Numbered from the stretch's first letter, positions 8,036 to 16,744 are shown. The stretch: 42,315 bases of DNA from an uncultured Eubacteriales bacterium (GCA_934433485.1 CAKRZR010000019.1:1-42315), one strand, 5' to 3'. Translations and numbers: made by a program. Notes: generated by a model not told the origin, from the letters alone.

Positions 8036-8794
8036 ATGAAACCAATGGAAAGCGACTGGTACAGGAAAGTATGGACACTGGATATCCAAAACCAATCCTG
8101 GGTGGAGGATACCGGGCGGCAGGTGGATTTTATCATACGGAAGCTGGGTCTGCGCGGCGGCGAGCGCGTGCTGGATCTTGCCTGCGGCTTTGGTCGCCAT
8201 TCTCTGGAGCTGGCGAGACGAGGCTTTGCGGTAACCGGTGTTGATAGTACGCCGTCATACATCCGATTTGCCGAGGAGGTCGCGCAAAAAGAGGGATTGA
8301 ATGCGCGTTTTTTCTGTCAGGATATTCGCGAGGCAAATTTCGAGCAGACATTTGATGCTGTTCTGAATATGGCAGACGGTGCGATCGGGTATCTTGAAAA
8401 CGATGCGGAAAACCGAAAAATATTTTCCGTTGTCTCCAAGGCGCTCAAACCGGGTGGGAGGCATTTTATGGACGTGATGAACGGCAGCTATGCCGATAGT
8501 CATTTCCCATGCCGACTGTGGGAAGCAGGCGAGAGGTGTCTGAACTTGTCTGCCTTTGAATGGGACAGAAAGATGCGGATCCTGCTGTATGGGCAGCGCG
8601 ACTATGCATACGATCAGCCGCTCACGAAACCGGAGATACCAGAAGGAAATCCGATCCGCCTGTACACGCTTGCGGAGCTTACGGAGATATGCGCCTCTGT
8701 CGGACTGCGCGTCCTCGACAGCTGGGCGGATTATACGGGGAAACCTGCATCGGAGAACGAGATCCAGCTTATGGTCTGCTCCGAAAAAGAATAG
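8036..8794 (+). CDS. Class I SAM-dependent methyltransferase
   Basis: A 252-residue soluble protein. Motif I VLDLACGFGRHSLELARRG (about residues 46-64), the acidic end of strand 2 in VTGVDST, and NMADGAIGYL after strand 4 mark a Rossmann-fold methyltransferase that transfers a methyl group from S-adenosylmethionine. The acceptor cannot be predicted. The ATG at 8036 is preferred over upstream codons of the frame because AGGAAGG precedes it and MKPMESDWYRK is a usual family N-terminus. It follows the DUF998 remnant by 40 bases and may depend on the same promoter. No T-rich plus-strand terminator follows; the hairpin at 8845-8884 is oriented for the opposite gene. Confidence 0.88.
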   Translation: MKPMESDWYRKVWTLDIQNQSWVEDTGRQVDFIIRKLGLRGGERVLDLACGFGRHSLELARRGFAVTGVDSTPSYIRFAEEVAQKEGLNARFFCQDIREANFEQTFDAVLNMADGAIGYLENDAENRKIFSVVSKALKPGGRHFMDVMNGSYADSHFPCRLWEAGERCLNLSAFEWDRKMRILLYGQRDYAYDQPLTKPEIPEGNPIRLYTLAELTEICASVGLRVLDSWADYTGKPASENEIQLMVCSEKE

Positions 8795-8844
8795 AAGCTG
8801 TGTGTTGATTTTGCCGCCAGATTGCGTGCGGCAGGTCCGGAGAA

Positions 8845-8884
8845 GAAAAAAGTACGGTAAGGATGCAGTACACCCTTACCGTAC
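8845..8884 (-). terminator. Intrinsic terminator of the secreted-protein gene
   Basis: Perfect 11-bp stem GTACGGTAAGG (8852-8862) with CCTTACCGTAC (8874-8884); on the minus strand the stem is followed by TTTTTTCTTCT. It also lies convergently behind the methyltransferase. Confidence 0.85.
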
Positions 8885-8923
8885 AGATGGGTTCAATGGG
8901 ACTATGTTTATCCATGAAGCCTT

Positions 8924-10233
8924 TCATGGAATGCGCATAGCGCAGAAATGGAGATTCCTAAGGGAATCAGCCGCGGGTATGGTAACATTCGTGGAAGTGA
9001 GGTTTCCGGCGGGGATCGGAGGAATGGTAAGCTCTACTGAAAAGGCTTCTCCACTCGATACGGATATGATTTTCTGGTCGTTTTTATAGAGACCGCAGGT
9101 CAGCCGCAGCTCCGTCAACCCTTCATATACGATCTTCCCTGTGATTTGCAGATGGTCGCCGGAGATGGTGAAGAGAAGGTTGTTGTCCGGATTGTTCAAA
9201 AGAGAAACGGTATCCGCTTTACCGTAATCGGAGACGTTGAAGTGGAAATCGCTTTCGCTGTATGGGTGGAATTCCTCGATGGCGAGACCGGAAAACCAAG
9301 CCTCACCCTTTGCCACATCACTGCCGGTGCCGAGACAGTAGCCGACACGGAGCGCGCCGTCTGTGTCTGTGAAGCCGAGGCATTCCAGCGTTGTCCAGTC
9401 GGAGGTGCCATTCACGGGTGAGGAATAATTTGCGTTCGATAAAGAGCTGTTTTGCGTGAAGATGCAGGCGCCGTAGGAATCTGCGCAGTTTGCCGTCCGG
9501 ACATCCACCTGTACCCGATAGCACGTATTGGGAAGTAGCGCGTGGGAGTAGACAAGCTGGGTGATACTCGTCGTCGGATTCACGATGTGGTAGCTGAATG
9601 GTTCACCGTGCGCGATCGAGAAATCCTTGGAAATGCGGGAATCCGATTTGTCCAGATAGTGATAAAGGTAGTCGCCACCTGTGGGTACGTCGTACTGCGC
9701 GGTCGGGAGGCTTTTGTCGTTAAATGGCAGCGTATCAATGGTGAGTGTGCTGACGCGGCTGTCATTGTCGTAGGCGCAGGTGCCGAACGCCGCGAGATCG
9801 GAGAAGTACATCGCCATTTTCCCGCCGACATTGAAGCCGGGCACCATTTTGCCGTTGACCTGGACGGTGATGTCGCTTTTGTACACATTCATCACGAAAG
9901 AACCGACGGCGGCAGCTGATTGGGTGACTGCGAGCGGTGTGATCGTACTTTTCGCTTCGATTTGGTTTGGCAGAGAGACAGAGGATGTGCGCGTAGCGTC
10001 GTTGTAGACGGTGGTGAAGCCATACTGACGCAGATCGGAGACGATCACGGAGAGCTTGCCGCCGATGTTGTAGGTTGGGATCGGGAAGCCGTTTATGTAG
10101 GCGGTGATATCCGTAGCGAGAACCTGCCCAGCGATCTCTCCCATTGCGGAAACAGAATGGGGTACGGCGGAGAGAGGATGGTGACAGCGAGCAGCAGCGT
10201 GGTGAACAGACGGAATAGCGGTGTCTTTCGCAT
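8924..10233 (-). pseudogene. Secreted protein with two beta-strand repeats, frameshifted in signal peptide
   Basis: From the ATG at 10233 (behind GGAGGGACTTTTCC) the frame starts a signal peptide, MRKTPLFRLFTTLLLAVTIL, then runs out of register. The main frame carries SAVPHSVSA then MGEIAGQVLATDI from about 10170 down to 8924. Removing one CT from the (CT)3 run at 10170-10176 would join them into a normal signal peptide ending in VSA. The mature part has two copies of a roughly 45-residue unit (DITAYINGFPIPTYNIGGKL and DITVQVNGKMVPGFNVGGKM), similar to copper amine oxidase N-terminal-like domains of clostridial wall proteins, then a beta-rich region resembling a carbohydrate-binding sandwich. 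Promoter and terminator are intact, so this may be recent loss, phase variation or an assembly error. Confidence 0.7.
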
Positions 10234-10278
10234 GGAAAAGTCCCTCCAGTGTATGAAATGGTTTATAGTCGATACTTC

Positions 10279-10307
10279 ATTATAACGGAAACTATGCGGT
10301 TTGTCAA
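10279..10307 (-). promoter_or_regulatory. Consensus promoter of the secreted-protein gene
   Basis: TTGACA (10307-10302), 17-base spacer, TATAAT (10284-10279) on the minus strand. Confidence 0.85.
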
Positions 10308-10390
10308 TGGGGCAAGCGAAAAAATGAGGTAAGAAAACCGCAGTATTGTTTTTTACCGGAAATTTTCTCGTAAGTGTGTACACTGCTGTA

Positions 10391-10438
10391 CAGAAAAATA
10401 TCCCCGTATGCGGCAAAGGTACTCGTCGCATACGGGGG
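10391..10438 (-). terminator. Intrinsic terminator of ppdK
   Basis: CCCCGTATGCG (10402-10412) pairs with CGCATACGGGG (10427-10437); the minus strand continues into ATATTTTTC. Confidence 0.85.
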
Positions 10439-10471
10439 TATCTGCTTTATATTGTGATCGTGGTGGATCGC

Positions 10472-13099
10472 TTATTTCTGCTTGATCGCAGCCTGTGCAG
10501 CGGCAAGACGAGCGATCGGCACACGGAACGGGGAGCAGGATACATAGTCGAGACCGATCTTGTTGCAGAATTCAACAGAGGACGGGTCGCCGCCATGTTC
10601 GCCGCAGATACCGATGTGCAGGTTCGGGTTGACGGGACGGCCGAGGGAGATGGCCATTTCCATCAGCTTGCCAACGCCGATCTGGTCGAGCTTCGCAAAG
10701 GGATCGTATTCAAAGATCTTCGCATCGTAGTACGCGCCGAGGAACTTACCAGCGTCGTCACGGGAGAAGCCGTAGGTCATCTGGGTCAGGTCGTTCGTAC
10801 CGAAGCAGAAGAAGTCCGCTTCCTTAGCGATCTCGTCCGCGGTCAGAGCAGCTCTCGGAATCTCGATCATGGTACCGACTTCGTACTTGAGGTCTACACC
10901 GGCAGCGGCGATCTCCGCGTCAGCGGTTTCCACAACGAACTGCTTCACGTACTTGAGCTCCTTGACCTCGCCAACCAGCGGGATCATGATCTCGGGCTCA
11001 ACGTTCCAATCCGGATGTGCCTTCTTAACGTTGATGGCAGCGCGGATGACAGCGGAGGTCTGCATCTTGGCGATTTCCGGGTAGGTAACAGCCAGACGGC
11101 AGCCGCGGTGACCCATCATCGGGTTGAACTCGTGCAGGGAAGCGATGATATTCTTGATGGTTTCAACGGACTTGCCCTGTGCAGCAGCGAGGATCTCAAT
11201 GTCCTCTTCGGAGGTCGGAACGAACTCGTGCAGTGGCGGATCGAGGAAGCGGATGCAAACAGGGGTGCCTTCGAGCGCTTCGTAAAGGGCTTCAAAGTCA
11301 GCCTGCTGCATCGGGAGGATCTTCGCCAGAGCCTTTTCTCTTTCTTCTACAGTTTCGGAGCAGATCATTTCACGGAACGCATCGATTCTGCCTTCGCCGA
11401 AGAACATGTGCTCCGTGCGGCACAGACCGATACCTTCCGCGCCGAGCTCACGTGCCTTCTTGGCGTCGCGCGGGGTGTCGGCGTTGGTGCGAACCTTGAG
11501 CTTTCTGAACTTGTCAGCCCAGGACATGATTCTGCCAAATTCGCCTGCGATGGAAGCGTCCACGGTCGGGATCAGACCATCGTAGATGTTACCGGTGGAA
11601 CCGTCGATGGAGATGAAGGAGCCTTCGGTAAAGGTCTTGCCGGCGAGCTCGAACTTCTTGTTTTCTTCGTCCATCTTGATGTCGCCGCAGCCGGAAACGC
11701 AGCACTTACCCATACCACGTGCAACAACAGCAGCGTGAGAGGTCATACCGCCGCGAACGGTCAGAATGCCCTGTGCGGCTTTCATGCCTTCGATGTCTTC
11801 CGGAGAGGTTTCGAGACGAACGAGGACAACCTTTTCACCTCTTGCCTGCCATGCCTTCGCATCTTCCGCGGAGAACACAACCTTACCGCAGGCAGCGCCG
11901 GGGGACGCGCCCAGACCCTTGCCGATCGCCTGTGCCTTCTTCAGAGCGGCGGTGTCGAACTGCGGGTGGAGCAGGGTGTCGAGGTTTCTCGGGTCGATCA
12001 TGAGAACGGCTTCTTCTTCGGTCTTCATGCCTTCGTCTACGAGGTCGCAGGCAATCTTGAGAGCGGCCGGAGCGGTTCTCTTACCGTTTCTGGTCTGGAG
12101 CATGAAGAGCTTGCCGTGTTCTACGGTGAACTCCATGTCCTGCATATCGTGATAGTGGTTTTCAAGGATCTTGCAAACGTCAACGAACTGCGCGTATGCT
12201 TCCGGGAACTTCTCCGCCATCTGTGCGATCGGCATCGGAGTACGAACGCCGGCAACGACGTCTTCGCCCTGTGCGTTGGTGAGGAATTCACCCATGAGGT
12301 GCTTTTCACCGGTAGCAGGGTCACGTGTGAACGCAACGCCGGTACCGCAGTCGTCGCCCATGTTGCCGAACGCCATCATCTGCACGTTGACAGCGGTGCC
12401 CCAGGAGTACGGGATGTCGTTGTCGCGGCGGTATACGTTCGCTCTCGGGTTGTCCCAGGAACGGAACACGGCCTTGATTGCGCCCATGAGCTGTTCCTTC
12501 GGGTCGGACGGGAAGTCCACGCCGATCTTAGCCTTGTATTCAGCCTTGAACTGGGAAGCGAGGTTCTTGAGGTCGTTCGCGTCGAGGTCTACGTCGAAAG
12601 TAACGCCCTTTTCTTCCTTCATCTTGTCGATGAGCTGTTCAAAGTACTTCTTGCCGACTTCCATAACGACGTCGGAGTACATCTGGATAAATCTTCTGTA
12701 GCAGTCCCAAGCCCATCTTTCATTGCCGGACTTTTTTGCCATGACCTCGACAACCTTTTCGTTGAGACCGAGGTTCAGGATGGTGTCCATCATACCGGGC
12801 ATGGATGCTCTCGCGCCGGAACGAACGGAAACGAGCAGCGGGTTTTCAAGGTCGCCGAACTTCTTGCCGGTGATCTCTTCCATCTTTACGATGTATGCGT
12901 TGATCTCGTCCATGATTTCGGGCGCGATGGTCTTGCCGTCCTCATAGTATCTGGTGCAGGCTTCCGTAGTGATGGTGAAGCCCTGCGGAACGGGCAGACC
13001 GATGTTGGTCATTTCTGCCAGGTTTGCACCCTTACCGCCGAGGAGCTCACGCATATTCGCGTTGCCTTCGGAGAACAGGTAAACATACTTGTTGGCCAT
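10472..13099 (-). CDS. ppdK: Pyruvate, phosphate dikinase
   Basis: An 875-residue protein, the normal length for this enzyme, which interconverts pyruvate + ATP + phosphate with phosphoenolpyruvate + AMP + pyrophosphate. Visible parts: N-terminal ATP-grasp domain (GGKGANLAEM, SVRSGARASMPGMMDTILN), the swivelling phosphohistidine domain with the catalytic histidine in GGMTSHAAVVARGMG, and the C-terminal PEP/pyruvate barrel (GLCRTEHMFF, GTNDLTQMTYGFSRDDAGKF, GICGEHGGDP). The start at 13099 is set by MANKYVYLFSEGNANMRELL, the usual family N-terminus, with GGAGGTAATC upstream at a slightly long spacing. In anaerobic clostridia it commonly serves PPi-linked glycolysis or gluconeogenesis. It stands alone with its own promoter, 5' leader of about 140 bases and terminator. 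Confidence 0.98.
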   Translation of the reverse strand: MANKYVYLFSEGNANMRELLGGKGANLAEMTNIGLPVPQGFTITTEACTRYYEDGKTIAPEIMDEINAYIVKMEEITGKKFGDLENPLLVSVRSGARASMPGMMDTILNLGLNEKVVEVMAKKSGNERWAWDCYRRFIQMYSDVVMEVGKKYFEQLIDKMKEEKGVTFDVDLDANDLKNLASQFKAEYKAKIGVDFPSDPKEQLMGAIKAVFRSWDNPRANVYRRDNDIPYSWGTAVNVQMMAFGNMGDDCGTGVAFTRDPATGEKHLMGEFLTNAQGEDVVAGVRTPMPIAQMAEKFPEAYAQFVDVCKILENHYHDMQDMEFTVEHGKLFMLQTRNGKRTAPAALKIACDLVDEGMKTEEEAVLMIDPRNLDTLLHPQFDTAALKKAQAIGKGLGASPGAACGKVVFSAEDAKAWQARGEKVVLVRLETSPEDIEGMKAAQGILTVRGGMTSHAAVVARGMGKCCVSGCGDIKMDEENKKFELAGKTFTEGSFISIDGSTGNIYDGLIPTVDASIAGEFGRIMSWADKFRKLKVRTNADTPRDAKKARELGAEGIGLCRTEHMFFGEGRIDAFREMICSETVEEREKALAKILPMQQADFEALYEALEGTPVCIRFLDPPLHEFVPTSEEDIEILAAAQGKSVETIKNIIASLHEFNPMMGHRGCRLAVTYPEIAKMQTSAVIRAAINVKKAHPDWNVEPEIMIPLVGEVKELKYVKQFVVETADAEIAAAGVDLKYEVGTMIEIPRAALTADEIAKEADFFCFGTNDLTQMTYGFSRDDAGKFLGAYYDAKIFEYDPFAKLDQIGVGKLMEMAISLGRPVNPNLHIGICGEHGGDPSSVEFCNKIGLDYVSCSPFRVPIARLAAAQAAIKQK

Positions 13100-13246
13100 T
13101 GGATTGATTACCTCCGAAAAATAGTATATAAATTTGTTGCGCTGACACAGTGGATAGCCGCCATTCCGCGCGGAAAAGCGACGCATTTTGACGCGGCACG
13201 GTGGAAAAGGCACGAAAAAGCCTACAGCCTCGCGCCCGCATGAGAT

Positions 13247-13252
13247 ATTATA
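13247..13252 (-). promoter_or_regulatory. -10 box of the ppdK promoter, with 140-base leader
   Basis: TATAAT on the minus strand at 13252-13247; the hexamer 17 bases upstream (TGGAAA) is a weak -35. The leader down to 13100 is GC-rich; I see no known riboswitch in it. Confidence 0.55.
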
Positions 13253-13356
13253 GCACAGTTTCCCCGAAATTTCCACACTCCGGCGCAAAAAAATCCCGAA
13301 TTTATAGAAAGTTTACTTTTTTGGCACGTCGCGGTTGCCGCTATACAAGAAAACGG

Positions 13357-13379
13357 AAAACGCAGGACTCATTCCTGCG
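13357..13379 (-). terminator. Intrinsic terminator overlapping the stop of the membrane-protein gene
   Basis: CGCAGGA (13361-13367) pairs with TCCTGCG (13373-13379) around 5 bases; on the minus strand TTTT and a T-rich tail follow. The TGA stop (13371-13369) lies inside the hairpin. Confidence 0.75.
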
Positions 13380-14286
13380 AATCCTGCGCTTTTGAACGAA
13401 GGAGTGCGCGGCGGCACAGATACAGAGCCAGCGAAATCACAAACAGGATCAGGCAGTAGGTCGCCACGATGAGAAAATTAACGCGGAACTGGTAGAGGAC
13501 ATTTTTGCAGACCGCGTTCAAAAACGGCATGCTGTCCATGGAGCGCAATCTGTACGGGAGCTTCGCGCAGAGCACCGTGAATCCGAGGAAAGAAACGCAG
13601 TCGGCGAGAAAGACAAAGCGGAGCGTGGTGTGCCATTCGCCGGTGAGAAAGAGCAGACAGAACGAAATGATGGCGAGAGAGGTGGAGACGACGAGGAGCC
13701 TTTCCGAAAACAGCGGTCGTACAGGCGCGAAGCTGTCGGCGATTTCTTCAATGGGGATGAGCGATACGGCGCGCGCGAACAGGTACACGGTCAGCTCATG
13801 CGGATCGCCGAGATAGGAGAGAAACTGGAACATTCCATCGTCCATGGCGTCGAGCATGAAATCGGCGATCTCGTCCTCGGTCATGAGGGAAACGGTACCG
13901 GAGGCGAAATTCCGTCTCACATCCTGTGCCGTGCTGGTCAGAAGGGAGGGAACGGCGCATCGGTCGAGCATTTCCCGCGCTTCCTCGTGGGTCACGGCGA
14001 TGTCCAGGGAGTCAAAGCAGGCGACGATGGCCTCGCCCAGCGTAAACGGCGTCCCGTTTTCTTCCAGGGCGACGACGATACCGGTCGGATCCATTTCTTC
14101 GGAGCAGTGATAGAACAGCTCCGGCGATACCAGGTACTGCGTATAATGACAGAGCAGCGCGAGAGTGGTGGAGAGCACGCAGAAAATCGACAGAACGATC
14201 GCTGTGACAAGGCGCGCGGTACGCTTTTTGCGGAAAGGCGGCTCCGGAAGCGCGTTCGGATTCTGCGGTACGGTGCGGATATCCAT
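13369..14286 (-). CDS. Membrane protein of unknown function, four predicted helices
   Basis: A 305-residue protein I do not recognise. It has a short cytosolic tail ending in FRKKRTAR, a membrane helix at about 25-50, an acidic, probably extracytoplasmic domain of about 140 residues (50-190, with EEMDPTG, TEDEIADFMLDAMDDG), then three further helices at about 195-215, 222-243 and 270-292. The layout (one helix, outside domain, three helices) could be a sensor or a small transporter accessory, but no motif supports a choice. The ATG at 14286 has AAAGGGAATCC before it. It is a single-gene unit with its own promoter (14400-14428) and terminator. Confidence 0.75.
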   Translation of the reverse strand: MDIRTVPQNPNALPEPPFRKKRTARLVTAIVLSIFCVLSTTLALLCHYTQYLVSPELFYHCSEEMDPTGIVVALEENGTPFTLGEAIVACFDSLDIAVTHEEAREMLDRCAVPSLLTSTAQDVRRNFASGTVSLMTEDEIADFMLDAMDDGMFQFLSYLGDPHELTVYLFARAVSLIPIEEIADSFAPVRPLFSERLLVVSTSLAIISFCLLFLTGEWHTTLRFVFLADCVSFLGFTVLCAKLPYRLRSMDSMPFLNAVCKNVLYQFRVNFLIVATYCLILFVISLALYLCRRALLRSKAQDSQE

Positions 14287-14399
14287 GTTGGATTCCCTTT
14301 CTTATGTGAAATATGTAGAAAAGACGATGCTCTTGGGGAAATTTTCGTGTGAAGTCTCTCTATGCAAACGTTTGAACGTATAAAATAGCGCGTTCCAAT

Positions 14400-14428
14400 A
14401 GTATAACAGAAACAGAACACAAATGCAA
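14400..14428 (-). promoter_or_regulatory. Promoter of the membrane-protein gene
   Basis: TTGCAT (14428-14423), 17-base spacer, TATACT (14405-14400) on the minus strand. The gene-free stretch 14287-14598 otherwise holds a 110-base AT-rich leader and the terminator of the next gene; I see nothing else in it. Confidence 0.7.
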
Positions 14429-14537
14429 GAGAAAACGCGAAAAAACGTGCGGCGGTGTATTTCCAAAAAATCATACAGGGAATCTGGAAATCGCACCCCG
14501 GTCTGCCCACAGTAAATTGGAATGGCGTCAGCCAGAC

Positions 14538-14583
14538 AAAAACGGCGGTATCCGGGAAAATTCGTATTCCCGGGATACCGCCG
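14538..14583 (-). terminator. Intrinsic terminator of XRE paralog A
   Basis: CGGCGGTATCCGGG (from 14543) pairs with CCCGGGATACCGCCG (ending 14583) with one bulge; the minus strand continues into TTTTTGTC. Confidence 0.85.
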
Positions 14584-14598
14584 CAATTTATTTATTAT

Positions 14599-15699
14599 TT
14601 ATATGCCGTATGCCTTGCGGATGGTTTCTTTGAGAAAGTCCTCGTCCAGATAATCGAGCAGCGGCGTGATGGCGGGGATACCGTGCCGTTTGGCCGCATC
14701 CATGGCGATTTTCTCAATATCGTCCTCGGAGATATAGTCGAGCATCGGTTTGACCGCCGGAACGCCGTCCTTCTGGTACGCATCCCACGCGATTTTCTCG
14801 ATACCGTCCTCGGAGATATAGTCGAGCATCGGTTTGACTGCCGGAAAGCCGTCCTTCTGGTACGCGTCCCACGCGATTTTCTCGATACCGTCCTCGGAGA
14901 TATAGTCGAGCATCGGTTTGACCGCCGGAACGCCGCCCTTCTGGTACGCGTCCCACGCGATCTTTGCAATATCGTCCTCGTCCGGGTAGTCGAATAACGG
15001 CAGCTGGTCGAGCTTCCCGGCTTGTGCCAGCGCGAGCATCTCCGCGCCGATCACATCCTCGTCCACGTAATCCGCCATACGTTTTGCCATTTCCCACCAC
15101 TCATTCCGCACACAGCTTTGGAACGCCTTATTCGCCGCATCGTCGCTCACGTGGTCGAGGAGCTTGCGCGCCTCCTCTTTGCCATCCGCGACCATACCGA
15201 GAAACACCTCATCCACGGCATCCTCCTCTACATAGTCGAGCATTTTCACCATTTTCGCGTACTCGCCATTTTCGTACAGCCTATGGAAAATCTTCCCGCA
15301 GGTGTCTTCGTCAAGATAATTGAGCAGCGGCTCGACCGCGTCGTAGTCCAGCTCCACGGCGTCCGGCTCCATCTGCTTCTCGACCATCTCCTCCACCCGC
15401 TCGTCCGGCAGGATAGGTGCTGCTTCGGCGATGTCCTCCGGGGTGAGCACTGCTTCGGTGTCGTTCGTGAGTGCCGCCTGTACCGCCGGTGCTTCTTTCC
15501 CGAGTATTTCGTCCACGGAGATACCAAGGATCTCGGAAATCTCCGGCAGTTTGGAAATATCGGGCATCGTCCGACCGTTTTCCCAGCTGCTGACCGCCTG
15601 ATAGCTGATTCCCAGCGCGTCCGCCAGCGCCATCTGCGTCATGCCCTTCGCCCGCCTGCCCTCGGTGATTTTCTTTCCGACCTCTTTCATTGCAAACAT
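14599..15699 (-). CDS. XRE-family regulator with C-terminal LDY..ED helical repeats (paralog A)
   Basis: A 366-residue protein: XRE helix-turn-helix at about 5-65 (KGMTQMALADALGISYQAVS, then SWENGRTMPDISKLPEISE), an acidic linker (PEDIAEAAPILPDERVEEMV), then nine consecutive units of about 28 residues from about 121 to the end, each opening with an L-x-D-Y-x-x-E-D-like box (for example MLDYISEDGIEKIAWDAYQK). Units 5-8 are nearly identical and their DNA repeats with an exact 84-bp period. The repeats look like an alpha-solenoid for protein binding or oligomerisation. Start at 15699 with AGGAGGAGG upstream. The paralog at 15731-16687 lies 31 bases upstream on the same strand, so the pair is probably co-transcribed. 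Target genes unknown. Confidence 0.85.
   Translation of the reverse strand: MFAMKEVGKKITEGRRAKGMTQMALADALGISYQAVSSWENGRTMPDISKLPEISEILGISVDEILGKEAPAVQAALTNDTEAVLTPEDIAEAAPILPDERVEEMVEKQMEPDAVELDYDAVEPLLNYLDEDTCGKIFHRLYENGEYAKMVKMLDYVEEDAVDEVFLGMVADGKEEARKLLDHVSDDAANKAFQSCVRNEWWEMAKRMADYVDEDVIGAEMLALAQAGKLDQLPLFDYPDEDDIAKIAWDAYQKGGVPAVKPMLDYISEDGIEKIAWDAYQKDGFPAVKPMLDYISEDGIEKIAWDAYQKDGVPAVKPMLDYISEDDIEKIAMDAAKRHGIPAITPLLDYLDEDFLKETIRKAYGI
14723..14974 (-). repeat. 84-bp tandem repeats inside XRE paralog A
   Basis: Three copies begin at 14723, 14807 and 14891, spaced exactly 84 bp, differing at only a few bases; a more diverged copy lies on each side. The period equals 28 codons and keeps the frame, so the copy number can change without breaking the gene. 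Confidence 0.9.
15365..15699 (-). repeat. 335-bp near-identical block, copy 1 (5' part of XRE paralog A)
   Basis: Aligns without gaps to 16329-16663 with about 9 mismatches by eye (about 97% identity). It covers the helix-turn-helix and linker codons. Identity stops sharply at GGCTCC (15365) on one side and at the start codon on the other. Confidence 0.9.
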
Positions 15700-15730
15700 G
15701 GTTTTCTTCCTCCTCCTGTACCGATTCCGC

Positions 15731-16687
15731 TCAGTTCTGCTCCAGGGCGGAGCTTAAAATCTGTGTCAATGCGTCTGTGGGAATAAACGCGCGCAGCGGT
15801 ACGATAGAGGCAAGACCGTGGCGCACGACAGAATCCTTTGCAATCTCCACAATCGTATCGCGGGAGAGAAATACGCGCATTTTTGCCAGCCCATCTACAC
15901 CCTCTCTCCGATACCGTTCCCACGCGATCGGATCCATATCGGATCTTTGCAGGAAGGGGTAGAGCGGGAGCCTGTCTCCGTTCCCGGATTTTTCCACATC
16001 CAGCATTTCCTTGCCGATCACAGCATGGTCGACAAACGCCGCAAAGCTCTTTGCCATCTCCCAGTTTTCATTCTGTATCGCGATGTGGAAGCCCTCGTTC
16101 CGGACTGCATTGGAAGCGTAAACAATGAGTGGCTTCGCATCCTGTCCAGCTGCGACCATGCGCAAAAAAACTTCGCCGATGGTGTCTCTGTCCGCGAACG
16201 GCAAAGCAGCGTACAAATGCTCAAAATCGCCGCGCTCATATAAATACCAGAGTATCCGATCGCAATTCTTTCCCTTTAGAAACGGCAGAAGCGACTGGAT
16301 GGTGGAGAAATCCACTTCCTGAAGCCCCGGCTCCATCTGCTTCTCGACCATCTCCTCCACCCGCTCGTCCGGCAGGATAGGTGCTGCTTCGGCGATGTCC
16401 TCCGGGGTGAGCACTGCTTCGGTGTCGTTCGTGAGCGCCGCCTGTACCGCCGGGGCTTCTTTCCCGAGTATTTCGTCCACGGAGATACCAAGGATCTCGG
16501 AAATCTCCGGCAGCTTGGAAATATCGGGCATCGTCCGTCCGTTTTCCCAGCTGCTGACCGCCTGATAGCTGATCCCCAGCGCGTCCGCCAGCGCCATCTG
16601 CGTCATGCCCTTCGCCCGCCTGCCCTCGGTGATTCTCTTTCCGACCTCTCGCATTTCAAACATAATCTTATCCTCCTTGTTTGCCAT
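15731..16687 (-). CDS. XRE-family regulator with diverged C-terminal helical repeats (paralog B)
   Basis: A 318-residue paralog of the gene at 14599-15699. Residues about 9-119 (helix-turn-helix and linker) are almost identical to paralog A at DNA level, while the C-terminal part is only about 30% similar and has seven rather than nine helical units (for example FADRDTIGEVFLRM, FVDHAVIGKEMLDV, FLSRDTIVEIAKDS). Two starts are possible, each with GGAGG eight bases ahead: 16687 (MANKEDKIMFEM) and 16663 (MFEMREVGKR). The paralog begins at the position equal to 16663, so the shorter form is equally likely. It is the first gene of the pair, behind the promoter at 16745-16773. Role presumed regulatory; targets unknown. 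Confidence 0.83.
   Translation of the reverse strand: MANKEDKIMFEMREVGKRITEGRRAKGMTQMALADALGISYQAVSSWENGRTMPDISKLPEISEILGISVDEILGKEAPAVQAALTNDTEAVLTPEDIAEAAPILPDERVEEMVEKQMEPGLQEVDFSTIQSLLPFLKGKNCDRILWYLYERGDFEHLYAALPFADRDTIGEVFLRMVAAGQDAKPLIVYASNAVRNEGFHIAIQNENWEMAKSFAAFVDHAVIGKEMLDVEKSGNGDRLPLYPFLQRSDMDPIAWERYRREGVDGLAKMRVFLSRDTIVEIAKDSVVRHGLASIVPLRAFIPTDALTQILSSALEQN
16329..16663 (-). repeat. 335-bp near-identical block, copy 2 (5' part of XRE paralog B)
   Basis: Second copy of the block at 15365-15699, offset by exactly 964 bases, with no gaps. Confidence 0.9.
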
Positions 16688-16744
16688 CGTGGTGTCCTCC
16701 CATATAGGATTGTCGCGGAGATTTGTTTTTCCTCCGGTGCCACC

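Noticed and set aside
10346..13243. 965-codon open frame on the plus strand opposite ppdK
   Set aside because: It is the antisense shadow of ppdK, kept open by the codon bias of a highly used GC-rich gene. It has no ribosome site or recognisable domains.
13100..13246. Riboswitch in the ppdK leader
   Set aside because: The leader is long enough but I see no conserved aptamer core or terminator/antiterminator pair.
14723..14974. Regular 84-bp repeats as a CRISPR array
   Set aside because: There are no unique spacers; the whole 84-bp unit repeats and encodes protein repeats in frame.
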